DNA from: DAIDKA01 sp963726995
GTDB lineage: Bacteria > Pseudomonadota > Gammaproteobacteria > Steroidobacterales > Steroidobacteraceae
Assembly (NCBI GenBank): GCA_963726995.1
Contig: CAVSEP010000007.1
Location: 620,001 to 684,000 of the forward strand
DNA length: 64,000 nt
Direction: 5' to 3'
Made by a program: the position numbers and the translations under genes
Notes under the pieces: generated by a model
Told to the model about the DNA's origin: nothing
Databases searched by the model: none
The model's input: only the letters and a program-made list of their open reading frames with translations
Shown here: piece by piece, positions 55,709 through 63,315 of the stretch
Numbering within the stretch: position 1 is the first letter of the stretch
Layout: each line of letters starts with the position of its first letter

Positions 55709-56566
55709 ATGGCTGACGTGAGCACCGCCCGAGCTTCGGCCCGGTTCGCATCCGCTGTGCTGCGCTGCGCGCGGCATGCGTCCGCCGCGGCCGTCCTCGC
55801 CATGCTGTTACTGGCCGGCGGCCCCAGGCCCGCCGCGGCCGCCACCTTCTTCGTGCCGCTTTTCGGGCCGCGGGCGCCGAGTACTCCTGCCGCCTACCTG
55901 CAGGTGTTCGTGCGCACGCCGTACCTGGAGCTGCATACCGGGCCGGGACGCGGCTATCCGGTATTCAACGTCGTGGACCGGGATGCCAGCGTGGATGTGC
56001 TCAAGCGCTACACCGACTGGTTCAAGGTGCGCACCGCGAGCGGCGTGGAGGGCTGGGCCTCGGCCCACGACATGGAGCAGACGACGCTGGCGGATGGCAC
56101 GCGCTTCCACTACGACGTGGGCGATCTGAACGCCTTCACCTCGCACCGCTTCGAGGCCGGCGCGTTCTTTTATGGCGACTATGGCGGTGCCTCGGCGGTA
56201 TCGGCCTATGCGGCCGTGTTCGCCAATCCCAACCTCGCCGCCGAAGTGTCGATCGGGGAATTCCTGGGCCGCTCGGCCGATGGCCTCACCGCCGACATCG
56301 GCCTGACGCACATCTTCTATCCGCAGGCCCGGCTGGCGCCCTTCGTGATGCTGGGCACGGGTGTGGTGCGCATCGAGCCCAAGGCGACGCTGGTGGCTCC
56401 CAGTGACCGCACCGAACAGTCCGCCTACGTGGGCGGCGGCCTGCGGTACTACCTGACGCGCCGCTTCTTTCTGCGCGGCGAATTCAAAGAACACATCATT
56501 TTCACCAATCGCAACCAAAACCAGCAGGTGGACGAATGGAAATTCGGCTTCGCATTCTTCTTCTGA
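55709..56566 (+). CDS. SH3-domain outer-membrane beta-barrel protein
   Basis: The ATG at 55709 gives 285 residues. A signal peptide (LAMLLLAGGPRPAAAA) is followed by a bacterial SH3 domain (about 65-120: YLELHTGPGRGYPVFNVVDR, DWFKVRTASGVEGWA), then an amphipathic-strand region ending in FGFAFFF, the aromatic C-terminus expected of an outer-membrane barrel. SH3 domains of this kind bind peptidoglycan or proteins. It begins 23 bases after the HzsA-related gene and its end overlaps the next gene by 31 bases. Confidence 0.82.
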   Translation: MADVSTARASARFASAVLRCARHASAAAVLAMLLLAGGPRPAAAATFFVPLFGPRAPSTPAAYLQVFVRTPYLELHTGPGRGYPVFNVVDRDASVDVLKRYTDWFKVRTASGVEGWASAHDMEQTTLADGTRFHYDVGDLNAFTSHRFEAGAFFYGDYGGASAVSAYAAVFANPNLAAEVSIGEFLGRSADGLTADIGLTHIFYPQARLAPFVMLGTGVVRIEPKATLVAPSDRTEQSAYVGGGLRYYLTRRFFLRGEFKEHIIFTNRNQNQQVDEWKFGFAFFF

Positions 56567-57258
56567 CAGTGCTGCTGGGTCTTTCGACGAGCCTGTCGGG
56601 TTGCGCGACGCTGCGGCATCTGTTTGGCCACGACGCGCCGGCGGCGCCGGCGCCGGCGGATGAGGGCGCCAGCACCGACCGGACAGCCGACGATGAGAGC
56701 ACGCCGCCCCGGGTCATTGAACCGGAGGTGGAGCGGCGCAAGGTCAAGGTTCCCCGGATCAAGTCCCAGGACATCGAGCTGGGGGGGTACCTGGGTACCC
56801 TGAACATCGAGGATTTCGGCGCCCACCGGGTCTTCGGTGTGCAGCTGGGCTATCACGTTACCGAGGACTTCTTCCTGCAGGCCGAGGCCGGGCGCTCCAA
56901 GGCGGGGCGGACCAGCTTTGAAACATTAAGCAATATCTCGCTGCTTACCAACAATGAGAGATGGTTCAAGTACTACGACATGTCAGTAGGCTACAACTTC
57001 CTGCCTGGCGAGGTCTTTATCGGTCGCAACCACGCCATGACGAGCTCCTTTTACATCCTGGCGGGTGTCGGCGCCGTGGACTTCGGCGGTGACTCGAAGT
57101 TCACCGGTAATTTCGGTGCCGGCTACAAGATCCTGCCGACGGACTGGCTCGCGGTCCATGTCGCCGTCGAGGACCGGGTGTTCAACTCGGACCTGCTGGG
57201 TGTGAACAAGCTCGCCAGCAATCTCGAGGCCCACCTGGGCCTGACCGTCTTCTTTTAG
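56536..57258 (+). CDS. Outer-membrane beta-barrel lipoprotein
   Basis: This 240-residue protein starts with a lipoprotein signal (LLLTVLLGLSTSLSGC, Cys23), a charged Pro/Ala linker (about 35-75), then amphipathic beta strands (IELGGYLGTLNIEDFGAHRV, VFGVQLGYHVTEDFFLQAEA, GAGYKILPTDWLAVHVAVED) ending in LGLTVFF. It looks like a small eight-stranded barrel similar in its second half to the previous SH3 protein. Gene overlap of 31 bases with the SH3 gene and 12 bases to TlpA show one operon. Confidence 0.8.
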   Translation: MEIRLRILLLTVLLGLSTSLSGCATLRHLFGHDAPAAPAPADEGASTDRTADDESTPPRVIEPEVERRKVKVPRIKSQDIELGGYLGTLNIEDFGAHRVFGVQLGYHVTEDFFLQAEAGRSKAGRTSFETLSNISLLTNNERWFKYYDMSVGYNFLPGEVFIGRNHAMTSSFYILAGVGAVDFGGDSKFTGNFGAGYKILPTDWLAVHVAVEDRVFNSDLLGVNKLASNLEAHLGLTVFF

Positions 57259-57270
57259 GAGTGCAGCAAC

Positions 57271-57768
57271 ATGCTCACGCGATGGACAAGATTTGGGCTG
57301 CTGGCCGCCGGTGCGCTGATCCTGGCGGGCTCGGCCGGCGCCGCCGTCGATGCGCCCGCCCCCTCCTTCAGCCTGCCCGCCCGGGGCGGCTCGACCATCG
57401 ACCTGTCGCAGTTCAAGGGGCAGGTGGTCATGATCAATTTCTGGGCCAGCTGGTGCGTTCCTTGCCGCAAGGAAATGCCGCTGCTGGACAGCATCTACCG
57501 GAAGTACAAGCCGCTGGGGTTCACGCTGCTGAGCGTCAACGTGGAGCCGGAGCAGAAGGATGCCGAGAACTTCCTGAAGCAGACCCCGGTCAGCTTCCCG
57601 GTGGTGTTCGATGCCAAGAGCAAGGTCAGCGGTCTTTATAATGTGCAGGGAATGCCCACCACCGTGTTCGTCGATCGCAAGGGCAATGTGCGCCTGATGC
57701 ATGTCAGCTACACGGACGGCGATGAGAACCTGTACATGAACCAGATCCGCACCCTGCTTCGGGAGTGA
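57271..57768 (+). CDS. TlpA/ResA-type periplasmic thioredoxin
   Basis: This 165-residue protein has a signal peptide (LLAAGALILAGSAGAAV) and a classic TlpA-type domain with Cys62 and Cys65 in FWASWCVPCRKEMPLL, and the cis-Pro motif GMPTTVFVDRKG. It would reduce disulfides in the periplasm, for example in the haem-binding sites of nearby cytochromes. Its stop overlaps the next start (TGATG). It differs from the TlpA-like protein at 46559 in active-site context, so each may serve its own cluster. Confidence 0.92.
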   Translation: MLTRWTRFGLLAAGALILAGSAGAAVDAPAPSFSLPARGGSTIDLSQFKGQVVMINFWASWCVPCRKEMPLLDSIYRKYKPLGFTLLSVNVEPEQKDAENFLKQTPVSFPVVFDAKSKVSGLYNVQGMPTTVFVDRKGNVRLMHVSYTDGDENLYMNQIRTLLRE

Positions 57769-58010
57769 TGATGAGGATCTCGCGCCGCCTCGTGGGCCTC
57801 GCCGTAGCCGCCGCACTGCTGTCGCAGCTGGGCGCCTGCGCCTCGATCGAGCCGTGGGTGAAGCCCTATGAGCGCGAGCGACTGGCGGATCCGATCATGG
57901 CCTTCGACCGCAATCCGATTTCCTCATCCTACATGGACCATGTGTTTGAAGTCCGCAATGCGGCGCGCGGCGGCAATGGCGCCGCCGGTGGCGGCTGCGG
58001 ATGCAATTGA
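57768..58010 (+). CDS. DUF4266 lipoprotein
   Basis: This 80-residue lipoprotein has a signal ending in QLGAC (lipobox LGAC) and the DUF4266 core: KPYERERLADPIMAFDRNPI, a HVFEVRNAARGG stretch and a final GGGCGCN. The C-terminal Gly-rich CGC tail is diagnostic. Function is unknown; DUF4266 genes usually sit next to DUF3570, TlpA-like and ApbE genes, as here. GTG at 57765, ATG 57768 and ATG 57771 are all possible starts; 57768 gives the tight TGATG coupling with TlpA. Confidence 0.88.
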   Translation: MMRISRRLVGLAVAAALLSQLGACASIEPWVKPYERERLADPIMAFDRNPISSSYMDHVFEVRNAARGGNGAAGGGCGCN

Positions 58011-59233
58011 GCACCGCCCAGCGGCGTCGCGGGCGGCTGCTCCCCACCGCCCTGGCGGCGGTGTGCGCGCTGTACGGCACCGCCAGCCGCACCGACGTGC
58101 TGCCGGAGGACCGGGCCGATGCCCTGGCGACTCACTACTCCGGTGGCGGCCAGGACATCAACGGGCTTTCCTTTCTGGTGCGCAAGAAGATCGGCGACCA
58201 CGTCTCCGTGTCCTACAGCCACCTGGAGGACATCGTCTCGGGCGCATCGATCGACGTGCGCACCTCGGGGGCGAGCCCCTACCGCGAGACGCGCACCCAG
58301 GACGGCCTGAATGCCGAGATCCTTTACGGCAAGACCACCTACACCCTCGGCGCCACGCACAGCTACGAACCGGATTACCGCTCCAACACCGCCACCTTCG
58401 GCATCAGCCAGAGCATGTTCGGTGATCTGACCACCGTCAGTCTCAATTACCGGCGCACCTGGAACAACGTCTTCAAGATGGAGTGCCTGGTGCACGACAC
58501 CGACCTGCACTACGCCTGCGTCGAGAAAGTCCACGACCCCGCCTTCGGCAAGAAGGACATGGACGAGCGCTCCTACAGCGTCGGCCTCACCCAGATCCTG
58601 ACCCGCAACTCGCTGATCTCGGCGAATTTCGAAGTGATCACGGATCAGGGCTGGCTGAGCAATCCCTATCGCTCGATGATGTACGCGGACTTGAGCAGCG
58701 GCTCGGGCTTCGGCCTCGGCGCGGAGATTGACCCCAGCACCCGCACCAGCAATGCGCTGGGGCTGGACTACAAGTACTTCCTGCGCTGGCGGGCGGCGGT
58801 CGACCTGCAGTACCGGTACTTCACCGACACCTGGCATATCCGCGCCCACACGGCGCAGCTGACCTACACCCAGCCCTGGCGCAACTGGACCTTCGACGGC
58901 AGCGTGCGCTTCTACGAGCAGAGTCATGCGGATTTCTACAGCGACCTGTTCAACTCGGCGAACCAGCAGAATTTCATGTCGCGCAATCGCGAGCTGTCCA
59001 GCTTCGACAGCCTCACCTTCGGGGCCGGCGCCTCCTACGAGTTCCATATCCCGCACGCGCCCTGGCTCAGCCGCAGCACGGCGAATTTCCGCATCGATCA
59101 CTTCATGTTCGATTACAAGGATTACCGCGACGCGCTGCTGATCGATCCGGCGAAGAAGGTATTCGCCGGCACCGAACCGCTGTATACGGTGCAGCTGAAC
59201 GTGATGCAGCTGTTCCTGTCGGTCTGGTACTAG
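58001..59233 (+). CDS. DUF3570 outer-membrane beta-barrel protein
   Basis: This 410-residue protein has a signal peptide, a conserved start after cleavage (DVLPEDRADALATHYSGGG) and many amphipathic beta strands (FGISQSMFGDLTTVSLNYRR, ALGLDYKYFLRWRAAVDLQY), ending in LFLSVWY, an aromatic C-terminus for outer-membrane insertion. The early YSGGGQDINGLSFLVRKKIG region is typical for DUF3570. The family is a predicted porin or sensor-like barrel of unknown function. It overlaps the DUF4266 stop by 10 bases and its end lies 4 bases from the convergent ApbE gene. Confidence 0.88.
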   Translation: MQLSTAQRRRGRLLPTALAAVCALYGTASRTDVLPEDRADALATHYSGGGQDINGLSFLVRKKIGDHVSVSYSHLEDIVSGASIDVRTSGASPYRETRTQDGLNAEILYGKTTYTLGATHSYEPDYRSNTATFGISQSMFGDLTTVSLNYRRTWNNVFKMECLVHDTDLHYACVEKVHDPAFGKKDMDERSYSVGLTQILTRNSLISANFEVITDQGWLSNPYRSMMYADLSSGSGFGLGAEIDPSTRTSNALGLDYKYFLRWRAAVDLQYRYFTDTWHIRAHTAQLTYTQPWRNWTFDGSVRFYEQSHADFYSDLFNSANQQNFMSRNRELSSFDSLTFGAGASYEFHIPHAPWLSRSTANFRIDHFMFDYKDYRDALLIDPAKKVFAGTEPLYTVQLNVMQLFLSVWY

Positions 59234-59237
59234 AAAT

Positions 59238-60233
59238 TCACTTGCGGCCTTCCGGGTTCTCCAGACCCTTCGAATACCAGACCTTGCGATCGGGCGTCAC
59301 CGCCACGGCATCGATATCCGGCAGGGTGTTGATGAACTCGATGCCGTCCTTCACGCCCATCACGAACACGCTCTTGGTCAGCGCATCGGTGCGCGTCGCA
59401 TAGGGTCCGATGATGGTGACGCTGCGCACCACATGCGGGGACTTGCCGGTCCTGGGATCCAGGATGTGGTGGTAGCGCACGCCATTCTCATCGAAGAAAC
59501 GCTCGTAGTCCCCCGAGGTCGAGAACGCCGTATCGGTCAGCGGGATGCGCAGCATGGTGCGGGTGCGGTCATCCGGATCACGGATGCCGATGATCCAGGG
59601 CTTGCCGAAGCGGTCGCCGATGATGCGCGAATCCCCGCCGGCATTGACCATGGCGCGGGTGACACCTAAGCGCTGCAGCACGGCGATGCCGCGGTCCACC
59701 GCATAGCCCTTGCCGATGCCGCCAAAATCGATGCGCACCCCGGCATGGTCGAAATAGACCGTCTGCGCTTGGCTGTCCAGGTGGATGTGCCGGTAGTTGC
59801 TTTCCGGCAGCGCGGCGGCGATCTGCGCCTCGTTGGGGCGCACATGATCGGGATAGTTGTACAGGTAGCCGACGCTGGCGTAGGTGATGTCGAAGGTGCC
59901 GCGGGTGAGCTTTGAATAGCCGATCGAGGTCTCGATCAGGTCGAACAGCTCCTTGGAAATGCGCATCGGGGCCCTGGCGGCCTCGGCGTTGACGCGCGAC
60001 ACCTCGCTCTCGGGCTTGTAGGTGCTGAACTCATTGTCGATGCGGCGCATCTCATCGAACACCGCGGAGATCGCCGCCTCCCCCCTGGTGCGCTCCTCGC
60101 TCCACAGCTCCACGTCGCAGCGCGTTCCCATGATGGGCGCGTCGCGGTACAACCACTCGGCGTGGGCCGGCGTCTGTGCGGACGCGAACAGTACCAGCGC
60201 CAGCGGTGCGGCAATGCGGACGAGACTGCGCAT
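59238..60233 (-). CDS. apbE: FAD:protein FMN transferase (ApbE), exported
   Basis: This 331-residue protein has a signal peptide (APLALVLFASAQTPAHA) and the ApbE signatures: MGTRCDVELW, DNEFSTYKPESEVSRVN, VDFGGIGKGYAVDRG, NAGGDSRIIG, HILDPRTGKSP and TDALTKSVFVMG. ApbE hydrolyses FAD and attaches FMN to Ser/Thr of exported flavoproteins. The ATG at 60233 is used; the frame is open further but upstream residues are not signal-like. It is convergent with DUF3570, and in other genomes ApbE is a regular neighbour of DUF4266/DUF3570. I found no clear FMN-binding acceptor motif in the window, so its target is unknown. Confidence 0.93.
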   Translation of the reverse strand: MRSLVRIAAPLALVLFASAQTPAHAEWLYRDAPIMGTRCDVELWSEERTRGEAAISAVFDEMRRIDNEFSTYKPESEVSRVNAEAARAPMRISKELFDLIETSIGYSKLTRGTFDITYASVGYLYNYPDHVRPNEAQIAAALPESNYRHIHLDSQAQTVYFDHAGVRIDFGGIGKGYAVDRGIAVLQRLGVTRAMVNAGGDSRIIGDRFGKPWIIGIRDPDDRTRTMLRIPLTDTAFSTSGDYERFFDENGVRYHHILDPRTGKSPHVVRSVTIIGPYATRTDALTKSVFVMGVKDGIEFINTLPDIDAVAVTPDRKVWYSKGLENPEGRK

Positions 60234-60370
60234 GAGGTTGGACTCGGACGGTGCGGCTTGGTTCACTGCGAGGCACTCCGGATTTGGCAGCATTGGCCCG
60301 GCAAAACGTATATCCAACTGTATGCCCGGCTGGAGTAAGCTTGGCACAGTTCAACCGAAGGATCCTACGC

Positions 60371-61204
60371 ATGCGCAATCGCATCGGTCTGTCACCTCAT
60401 CTGGCAACTCTTCTGGTCGCCCTGGCCCTGGCATTCACCAGCGTGACCGTGCAGGCCCAGGGCCGCGAGGAAGCCCGCCTGCTGACCGCGAGCCAGGTTC
60501 TGAACGATGCCATGGGCTCGCCCGACCAGTTCGTGCCCACGCGCCTGCTGGAACGCGCCTATGGCATAGCCGTCGTTCCCGATGTCACCAAGATCGCCTT
60601 CATCTTCGGCGGTCGTCGCGGCAACGGCGTGCTGGTGGCGCGTGACCCCAGCGGGCACTTCAGCGATCCGATCTTCGTGAACCTGACCGGCGGCAGCGTC
60701 GGCTTCCAGTGGGGCGTCACCTCGACGGACGTCATCCTGGTGTTCACCACCAAGCGCAGCATCGATCGCATCGCCAGTGGCCAGTTGACGCTGGGTGCCG
60801 ATGCCTCCGTGGCCGCGGGTCCCGTCGGCCGCGCCGCCTCGGCCGGCACCGACCCCACGCTGTCGGCGGAAGTTTATTCCTACTCGCGCAGCCGCGGCCT
60901 GTTCGCCGGCGTGGCGCTGGATGGCAGCGCGCTGACCATCGACAACAACGCGGATGCCCGCTTCTATGACAAGGGTGTGGTCAACGCCTACGACATCATC
61001 AGCGGCACGGTGCACACCAACAACGATATCGCCAAGCGCTTTCTGGACGCGGTGGCGCGCAGCACCGGCTCAGCCGCGGCTGCGCCGCCGTCCGCGCCCG
61101 CCCCGGTGAACGCCGCGCCGCCGCCGGCCCCGGCCCCCAGTGGCGGCGCCCAGACCTTCCCGCTGTCTGATCCGAAGCCCGGCCAGGAACCGCCGGCGCA
61201 CTAG
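60371..61204 (+). CDS. SYLF-domain (YSC84-like) exported lipid-binding protein
   Basis: This 277-residue protein has a signal peptide (LATLLVALALAFTSVTVQAQ) and a SYLF/DUF500 domain (about 35-225): LLERAYGIAVVPDVTKIAFI, RGNGVLVARDPSGHFSDPIF, GSVGFQWGVTSTDVILVF, and YSYSRSRGLFAGVALDGS. The SRSRGLFAG motif is the family hallmark. SYLF domains bind membranes or phosphoinositides in eukaryotes; in bacteria they are periplasmic and of unknown role. The C-terminus is a Pro/Ala-rich tail. It is divergent from ApbE across 137 bases. Confidence 0.9.
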   Translation: MRNRIGLSPHLATLLVALALAFTSVTVQAQGREEARLLTASQVLNDAMGSPDQFVPTRLLERAYGIAVVPDVTKIAFIFGGRRGNGVLVARDPSGHFSDPIFVNLTGGSVGFQWGVTSTDVILVFTTKRSIDRIASGQLTLGADASVAAGPVGRAASAGTDPTLSAEVYSYSRSRGLFAGVALDGSALTIDNNADARFYDKGVVNAYDIISGTVHTNNDIAKRFLDAVARSTGSAAAAPPSAPAPVNAAPPPAPAPSGGAQTFPLSDPKPGQEPPAH

Positions 61205-61216
61205 GGCGCAGGCTGC

Positions 61217-62305
61217 GTGCCGCGCTTCGGTGCGCTGCTGCGCCGGTCCTTGCGCGAACTGCGCGGCCGACTGCGCTACCGGCTGGGCCTGGGTCTGCAG
61301 TGGCTGATCGGCCGCCGGCATGTCGCGACGCGGCTGGACGCGCGGCAGATCCACTCGGTACTCATCGGTCGCATCAACGGGCGCTTGGGGAACACCCTGT
61401 TTCTCACCCCGATGATCGAACGCCTGCACGCGCTGCTGCCCGAGGCGCGCATCGATCTCGCCCTCTCGTATCCGCATGCCCCGGCCCTGCTCGCCGGCAC
61501 GCCGGGTGTGAACCGGGTGATTCAGTTTCCGCACAAGGGGCGCGGCCTGATCCCGGGGTATTTGCGGGCCCTGCGCCAGCTGCGCTCCACGCACTATGAC
61601 CTGGCCATCGACCCCACGCCGTTTTCCACCAGCGGTCGGTTGATACTCTCGTTGACCCGGGCCCGGTTCCGGCTCGGCTTCAGCCTGCCTTCCCAGTGGG
61701 CCGCGCTCACCCATGGCATTGCCCTGCCCGCGCAGGTCATGCACCAGGGCCGGCAGCCGGCCTACCTGGTCAACGCGGCCCTGGGCGCGCCGTGGGACCC
61801 CGCCGCGCTGCGTCTTTGGCTGCCGCTGCGGCCCGAGGAATTGGCGGCCGGCCGCGCGGCCATCGCCGCGGCCGTGGCGCCCTTGGGCACCGACCTCGGG
61901 CCCGCCACGCTCGTGGTCGGATATTTTGGCCACGCCACGGGATTGAAGGCCCTGCCTCCGGCCTGGTGGGCCAGGTTCTGGCAGGCCCTGCGGGCTGCCC
62001 ATCCGCAGGTCGTGCCCGTGGAATTCCTGCCGGGTCCCGGCGCGGCGCCCACCGTAGCGGGACTCGCGACGGTGCACCTGCCCTCGCAACGCCAGCTCAC
62101 GGCCGCCATCGCCGCGCTGCGGATGTTCGTGTCGGCGGATGCCGGTCCGATGCACCTGGCCAGCACCACCGACACGCCGACCCTGGGTTTGTTCCAGGCC
62201 ACGGACCCGGCGCTGTACGGCCCGCTGAAGTCCGTGGACCGGGCCATCCAGGTGGCGCAGCTGACTCCCGAGGCGGTAGCCGCCGAGGTGGGCGCGGCCC
62301 TCTAG
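61217..62305 (+). CDS. Family 9 glycosyltransferase (heptosyltransferase-like)
   Basis: This 362-residue protein starts at a GTG 12 bases after the SYLF gene. Two Rossmann-like halves of a GT-B fold are visible: SVLIGRINGRLGNTLFLTPM (about 46-65) with the loop typical of WaaC/WaaF, and the C-terminal VSADAGPMHLASTTDTPTLG, which is the conserved D-x-G-x-x-H-x-A sugar-nucleotide site. It would transfer heptose or another sugar to lipopolysaccharide core at the inner membrane. No other LPS genes are adjacent. Its stop shares a CTAG with the convergent alpha-E gene. Confidence 0.87.
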   Translation: MPRFGALLRRSLRELRGRLRYRLGLGLQWLIGRRHVATRLDARQIHSVLIGRINGRLGNTLFLTPMIERLHALLPEARIDLALSYPHAPALLAGTPGVNRVIQFPHKGRGLIPGYLRALRQLRSTHYDLAIDPTPFSTSGRLILSLTRARFRLGFSLPSQWAALTHGIALPAQVMHQGRQPAYLVNAALGAPWDPAALRLWLPLRPEELAAGRAAIAAAVAPLGTDLGPATLVVGYFGHATGLKALPPAWWARFWQALRAAHPQVVPVEFLPGPGAAPTVAGLATVHLPSQRQLTAAIAALRMFVSADAGPMHLASTTDTPTLGLFQATDPALYGPLKSVDRAIQVAQLTPEAVAAEVGAAL

Positions 62306-63306
62306 GATCCGTCGGCGAACAGCGGCAGGGTGCCGCCTCCCTCCTGCGACTGGCGCGTGGCACGCCGGGCGTTGCCGGGCGCGGCGGGAAAGTAGGCCTG
62401 GGCGATGCTGGCATGCACGCCGATCAGGTACACCTGCAGATGATCGATCAGCTGGTGCAGGCCGGCCTGATCGATGTCGGCGAAATTCACCTGCGCCAGG
62501 AAGCGATGGGCGCCCGAGAGGGTGTCCAGGACGCCGGAACTGCGCGGCAGGGTTCGCAGTCCCAGTTCGATCTGACGCAGGCAGAACAGGCAGGAGCGCG
62601 GAAACTCCGCATCGCGCAGCGCGAAGTCCAGCGACTCGACCCGACTCACCCGCGCGCGGCGGGTCTGCCGGTACATGTGCTGCCCGGACAATGAGCGCAG
62701 CACGCTGATCCATTGGATGGTATGGAAGGGCCCGAGGTCCGAGGCGTCCGCCGGCAGGATCTGCGCCGAGCGCACATCCACGATCCGGCTGGTCATGTCG
62801 GCGCGTTCCAGGTTCCGGCCCAGCATCAGGAAGGTATAGGCATCGGTGCGGCTCATGGTGCCGTCCAGCACGCCCGCCAGGGTCTGGGAGGCGAGCACGA
62901 TGCGCTTGAGAAAGTCGTAGCGCGTGCGCCGGTTCAGGCCCGTGGGCAGCTGTGCGGTGAACTCCTGGAAGAACTCGTTGAGGATTTCCCAGGCCTCCGC
63001 GGGCAGGATGTCGCGCAGCGTGCGGGCATTCTCCCGCGCCGCATTCAGCGACGCGCTGATGGAGCCGGGATTGCCGGCCTCGGCCAGCAGGAACTGCACG
63101 ATCTCGCGCTCATCGCTGCGCCGCTTCTGCGAATCAAACGCCAGCCGGCTGCCGGTGATGTCGATCAGCGGCAGCCAGCCCAGCGCGTAGCCGCGCTGCA
63201 GGTCCAGCAGCAGGTTGGCATTGACGCTGATCAGGCGCGCGGTGTTCTCGGCCCGCTCCAGGTAGCGCGCCAGCCAGTAGATGTTTTCGGCGACTCGGGC
63301 GAGCAT
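62302..63306 (-). CDS. Alpha-E domain protein (DUF403)
   Basis: This 334-residue protein begins MLARVAENIYWLARYLERAE, the exact family start, and is predicted all-helical (FLMLGRNLERADMTSRIVDV, CLFCLRQIELGLRTLP). Alpha-E proteins travel with circularly permuted ATP-grasp and transglutaminase-like genes and are thought to support synthesis or modification of an unknown peptide. It starts 9 bases after the ATP-grasp gene, in the same operon. The C-terminal tail is Arg/Gly-rich. Confidence 0.9.
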   Translation of the reverse strand: MLARVAENIYWLARYLERAENTARLISVNANLLLDLQRGYALGWLPLIDITGSRLAFDSQKRRSDEREIVQFLLAEAGNPGSISASLNAARENARTLRDILPAEAWEILNEFFQEFTAQLPTGLNRRTRYDFLKRIVLASQTLAGVLDGTMSRTDAYTFLMLGRNLERADMTSRIVDVRSAQILPADASDLGPFHTIQWISVLRSLSGQHMYRQTRRARVSRVESLDFALRDAEFPRSCLFCLRQIELGLRTLPRSSGVLDTLSGAHRFLAQVNFADIDQAGLHQLIDHLQVYLIGVHASIAQAYFPAAPGNARRATRQSQEGGGTLPLFADGS

Positions 63307-63315
63307 GACCGGCTC

